NCBI GenBank assembly: GCA_003285105.1
Contig: CP030158.1
Coordinates: forward strand, 248,001 to 312,000
DNA length: 64,000 nt
Origin: Roseithermus sacchariphilus
GTDB taxonomy: Bacteria > Bacteroidota > Rhodothermia > Rhodothermales > MEBIC09517
Direction of reading: 5' to 3'
Position numbers and translations under genes: made by a program. The notes under the pieces are model-generated. The model saw only the letters and a list, made by a program, of their open reading frames with translations. It was not told where the DNA came from and searched no databases. Shown here piece after piece: positions 62,132-64,000 of the stretch (positions within the stretch are counted from its first letter, which is position 1; the number at the start of each line of letters is the position of its first letter).

Positions 62132-63334
62132 CTACGGCCGCGAGACGATCGGGGGATGGGCGAGGTCCCGGTACCGCGCCTCGACGGTGTCCCGGGGCAC
62201 ATCACGGCCGGCTCTGACCCACCAGCGGTAGTGTACGTCCAGCGGCCGGGACCGGGTCAGGTCGAACGGGAAAAACTCCCCGAAGCGCCCGTAGCGCCGC
62301 TCCGAGAACGGCGCGTACCCGCCGTCGGGGTTGGCCGGGTCGCTCAGGCAGGCGACGGTGAAGCCCTCGCCGCCGACGTCGAACTGCATGGCGTTCCAGG
62401 GGAGGTTGACGTGGGTGCTGTCGTTGACGTCGAGGTCGGGTGGCCGATGGGCCCAGGCTGCCGGGCGCAGGAACGTCGTGCCGTCTGCGTGCTCGGCCAC
62501 CTCCTGGGCCGCACGGAACTGCACCCCGGCATGGTGCCGGTCGCCGTCGAGCCGGATCGAGCCCCGACGCGTCTCGAGGTGCGTGCGCCAGTCGATCAGC
62601 GTCTGCCCGGCGGGCTGCCGGAACACCCGCACGGTGCGTCGCTCCTCGGCGACCGGCTCGCCCTGCCGGTCGGTCCACCGGATGCGCACCGTGTGCCCCC
62701 CGAAGACGGGGCCACCGACTTCCTCCTCGAAGGCCACGTGGGCCTGGTGCTCGCCGTCGTTGGCCCACCACAGGTTCAGCGTGTCGTCCTCGACGATGAC
62801 CTCGGTGTAGCCGAAGAACAGCCCACGGTGGTGCTCGTGCAGCCCGCCCACGCCCTTCGTGATCCGGGGCGTGCCGTCGACCGGGTCGAAGACGTGGTGG
62901 AACGGCTTGTTGGTGGCCTGGACGTGCGCCGGGTTGAAGACGGGATGGACGTACTGCAGGACCGGCCGCCCGGCCAGCAACAGCGTCCGGGCCGTGTCCG
63001 CATCGACCCGCCACGTGAACGAGGCCGCCACGGCGCACGCCTCCCCGAGGTGCAGGGTGTAGTGCCGGGACGCCCCGGCCGGCTGCGTCACCGTCCACCA
63101 GATGCGGCGGCGGCGCCCCTCCAGCGGCTCCACCTGCCCCGGCATCCCGGTGGTGCCGTCCCGGACGCACACGGGCGTCGCCCCGGTCACATCCGGCGCC
63201 TCGACGTCGAGGTAGACGGGGGTGGACACGCGATCGACGGTGCCGGACAGCACCGTCACCTCAAAGGTCGACGCGTCCGGGCCACAGGCTCCGAGCACCC
63301 AGGCCAGACCAAGTACCCACACGATACGTAGCAT
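62132..63334 (-). CDS. PmoA-like (DUF6807) lipoprotein
   Basis: This 400-residue protein has lipobox LGAC (Cys 17). Its body has the strings typical of the so-called PmoA family of Bacteroidetes and Planctomycetes: GRPVLQYVHPVFNP, GGLHEHHRGLFFGY with conserved His residues, and WNAMQFDVGGEGFTVACLSDP, ending with FPFDLTRSRPLDVHYRWWV. The family name derives from similarity to a methane oxygenase annotation, not from demonstrated activity. A role in sugar-acid or polysaccharide metabolism is likelier from usual contexts. Thirteen heptamer units abut its ATG. Confidence 0.82.
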   Translation of the reverse strand: MLRIVWVLGLAWVLGACGPDASTFEVTVLSGTVDRVSTPVYLDVEAPDVTGATPVCVRDGTTGMPGQVEPLEGRRRRIWWTVTQPAGASRHYTLHLGEACAVAASFTWRVDADTARTLLLAGRPVLQYVHPVFNPAHVQATNKPFHHVFDPVDGTPRITKGVGGLHEHHRGLFFGYTEVIVEDDTLNLWWANDGEHQAHVAFEEEVGGPVFGGHTVRIRWTDRQGEPVAEERRTVRVFRQPAGQTLIDWRTHLETRRGSIRLDGDRHHAGVQFRAAQEVAEHADGTTFLRPAAWAHRPPDLDVNDSTHVNLPWNAMQFDVGGEGFTVACLSDPANPDGGYAPFSERRYGRFGEFFPFDLTRSRPLDVHYRWWVRAGRDVPRDTVEARYRDLAHPPIVSRP

Positions 63335-63425
63335 TCAGCTTTCAGCGGTCAGCGGTCAGCGATTAGCCGGCAGCCAGCAGCCAGAAGCCAGCAGCCAGCA
63401 GCCAGCAGCCAGCAGCCAGCAGCAT
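63335..63425 (-). repeat. Thirteen-unit heptamer array before the PmoA-like gene
   Basis: Thirteen consecutive 7-base units begin directly at the ATG. The near units are tcagcgg-like and the far ones gcagcca, several identical. It is the longest such array in the window and has no CRISPR-like spacers. Confidence 0.8.
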
Positions 63426-63496
63426 GAATATATCGCATAACCCGGGGCGATGTGGGCCGGGGCGGTTGGTGGCCTTGAACCCGCCCCATCCGGCGT

Positions 63497-63524
63497 GCTA
63501 TCATGCCTCTGCTATCATGCCTCG
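63497..63524 (+). repeat. 14-bp tandem duplication upstream of pfkA
   Basis: gctatcatgcctct is followed at once by gctatcatgcctcg. Each copy contains a TATCAT that could serve as a -10 element for pfkA. The unit length is twice seven. Confidence 0.5.
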
Positions 63525-63645
63525 GGGACCGGGATCGGGGAGGGGGATGGGAACGCGAAGCGCGCTGCCCGTCGGCCCGTCCTCCCGCCCGGCCGCGTCC
63601 CCGCCTCCATGCCCGCACGACCTGCTCGCCTGATCTTCCTGCTCC

Positions 63646-64000
63646 ATGCCCAAAGCCTTTCGCGTAGGCGTCCTGACCGGCGGCGGCGATGCCCCCGGCC
63701 TGAACGCCGTCATCCGCGCCGTCACCAAAAGCCTGATCCTGCAACACAACGCCGAGGTCGTCGGCATCGAAGACGGCTTCCAGGGCCTGATCGAGCAAGA
63801 CGTGCGGCCGCTGACCTATCGCGACGTCAGCGGCATCCTCACCCGGGGCGGGACGATCCTCGGCACCAGCAACAAAGCCAACCCGTTCAGCTACCACCGC
63901 CGCGGCGGGGCCGACGTCTCGGCCGAGGTGCTGCACTTCATTCACGACCTCGGCCTGGATGCGCTCGTCGTCATCGGCGGCGACGGGTCGATGTCTATCT
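63646..64000 (+). CDS. pfkA: 6-phosphofructokinase (partial)
   Basis: The first 118 codons are visible before the window ends. VGVLTGGGDAPGLNAVIRAV at the N-terminus and LVVIGGDGSM near residue 111 are the ATP/substrate-binding motifs. Gly in GGDGS, rather than Asp, points to ATP rather than pyrophosphate as phosphate donor. TRGGTILGTSNKANPF is typical of the longer group that includes mixed-donor bacterial enzymes, so donor specificity is not certain. It is the control step of glycolysis. Confidence 0.93.
   Translation, partial: MPKAFRVGVLTGGGDAPGLNAVIRAVTKSLILQHNAEVVGIEDGFQGLIEQDVRPLTYRDVSGILTRGGTILGTSNKANPFSYHRRGGADVSAEVLHFIHDLGLDALVVIGGDGSMSI

Noticed and set aside
63335-63425. Possible CRISPR-like array
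   Set aside because: The units are contiguous 7-mers without spacers, and no cas genes are present.

Overview
The window is high-GC (roughly two-thirds G+C), densely coding chromosomal DNA from what looks like a member of the Rhodothermota (Rhodothermia, a Bacteroidetes relative). This placement is inferred from gene content, not from a marker gene. The evidence is: two secreted proteins ending in type IX secretion sorting domains (52303-53640, 60130-61899), a folK-deoxynucleoside kinase pair, DUF4252 proteins beside an ECF sigma factor, a carbamoyl-phosphate synthase large subunit without the C-terminal regulatory domain, an Mrp protein without the CPxC pair, and a TAnnTTTG-type -7 element. 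I found no rRNA, tRNA, CRISPR array, prophage or complete insertion sequence.

Layout. 1-11.3 kb (minus strand): partial AspT/YidE-type transporter, CysQ-like phosphatase, a small Tat-exported protein made of Lys/Asp/Trp repeats, an HsdR_N-like nuclease-fold protein, an AttEFGH-like ABC export module (lipoprotein, FtsX permease, ATPase), an LrgA-LrgB fusion and pyrB/pyrR. 11.4-17 kb (plus): DUF58 protein, M28 and M20 peptidases, a DUF2461 protein and a frameshifted lipoprotein. 17-22.5 kb (minus): Nfu, Mrp, Ppx/GppA, PrmA and a membrane-anchored protein built of four repeat modules. 22.7-27.5 kb: a small ORF ended by a MITE, hemolysin III, HDOD protein, an intergenic region with two terminator-like hairpins, folK, a deoxynucleoside kinase and TonB. 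27.6-33.1 kb: carA-carB with a leader attenuator, a broken nucleotidyltransferase between them, and an MntA-HepT toxin-antitoxin cassette inserted exactly at the carB 3' end between 91-bp perfect direct repeats.

33-37 kb (minus): LysM/RlpA protein, TPR protein and an ECF sigma/anti-sigma/DUF4252/DUF4252 operon with a recognisable ECF-type promoter. 37-41 kb (plus): S41 and M1 peptidases. 41-63.3 kb (all minus): FAD oxidoreductase, GalU, a GHMP kinase resembling plant glucuronokinase, a YdiJ-like FAD/Fe-S dehydrogenase, a beta-CASP metallo-beta-lactamase, a dynamin-like GTPase overlapping a transaldolase, two T9SS cargo proteins, a GAF/SpoIIE phosphatase, small phosphoesterase and hydrolase genes, an OPT transporter and a PmoA-like lipoprotein. 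The window ends inside a plus-strand pfkA.

Two signals stand out beyond ordinary annotation. First, tandem degenerate heptamers (exact 7-bp periodicity) sit directly against the start codons of at least eight unrelated genes on both strands. Second, the car locus has been entered twice by minimal-nucleotidyltransferase genes, once leaving a fragment and once an intact toxin-antitoxin cassette with a regenerated carB 3' end.
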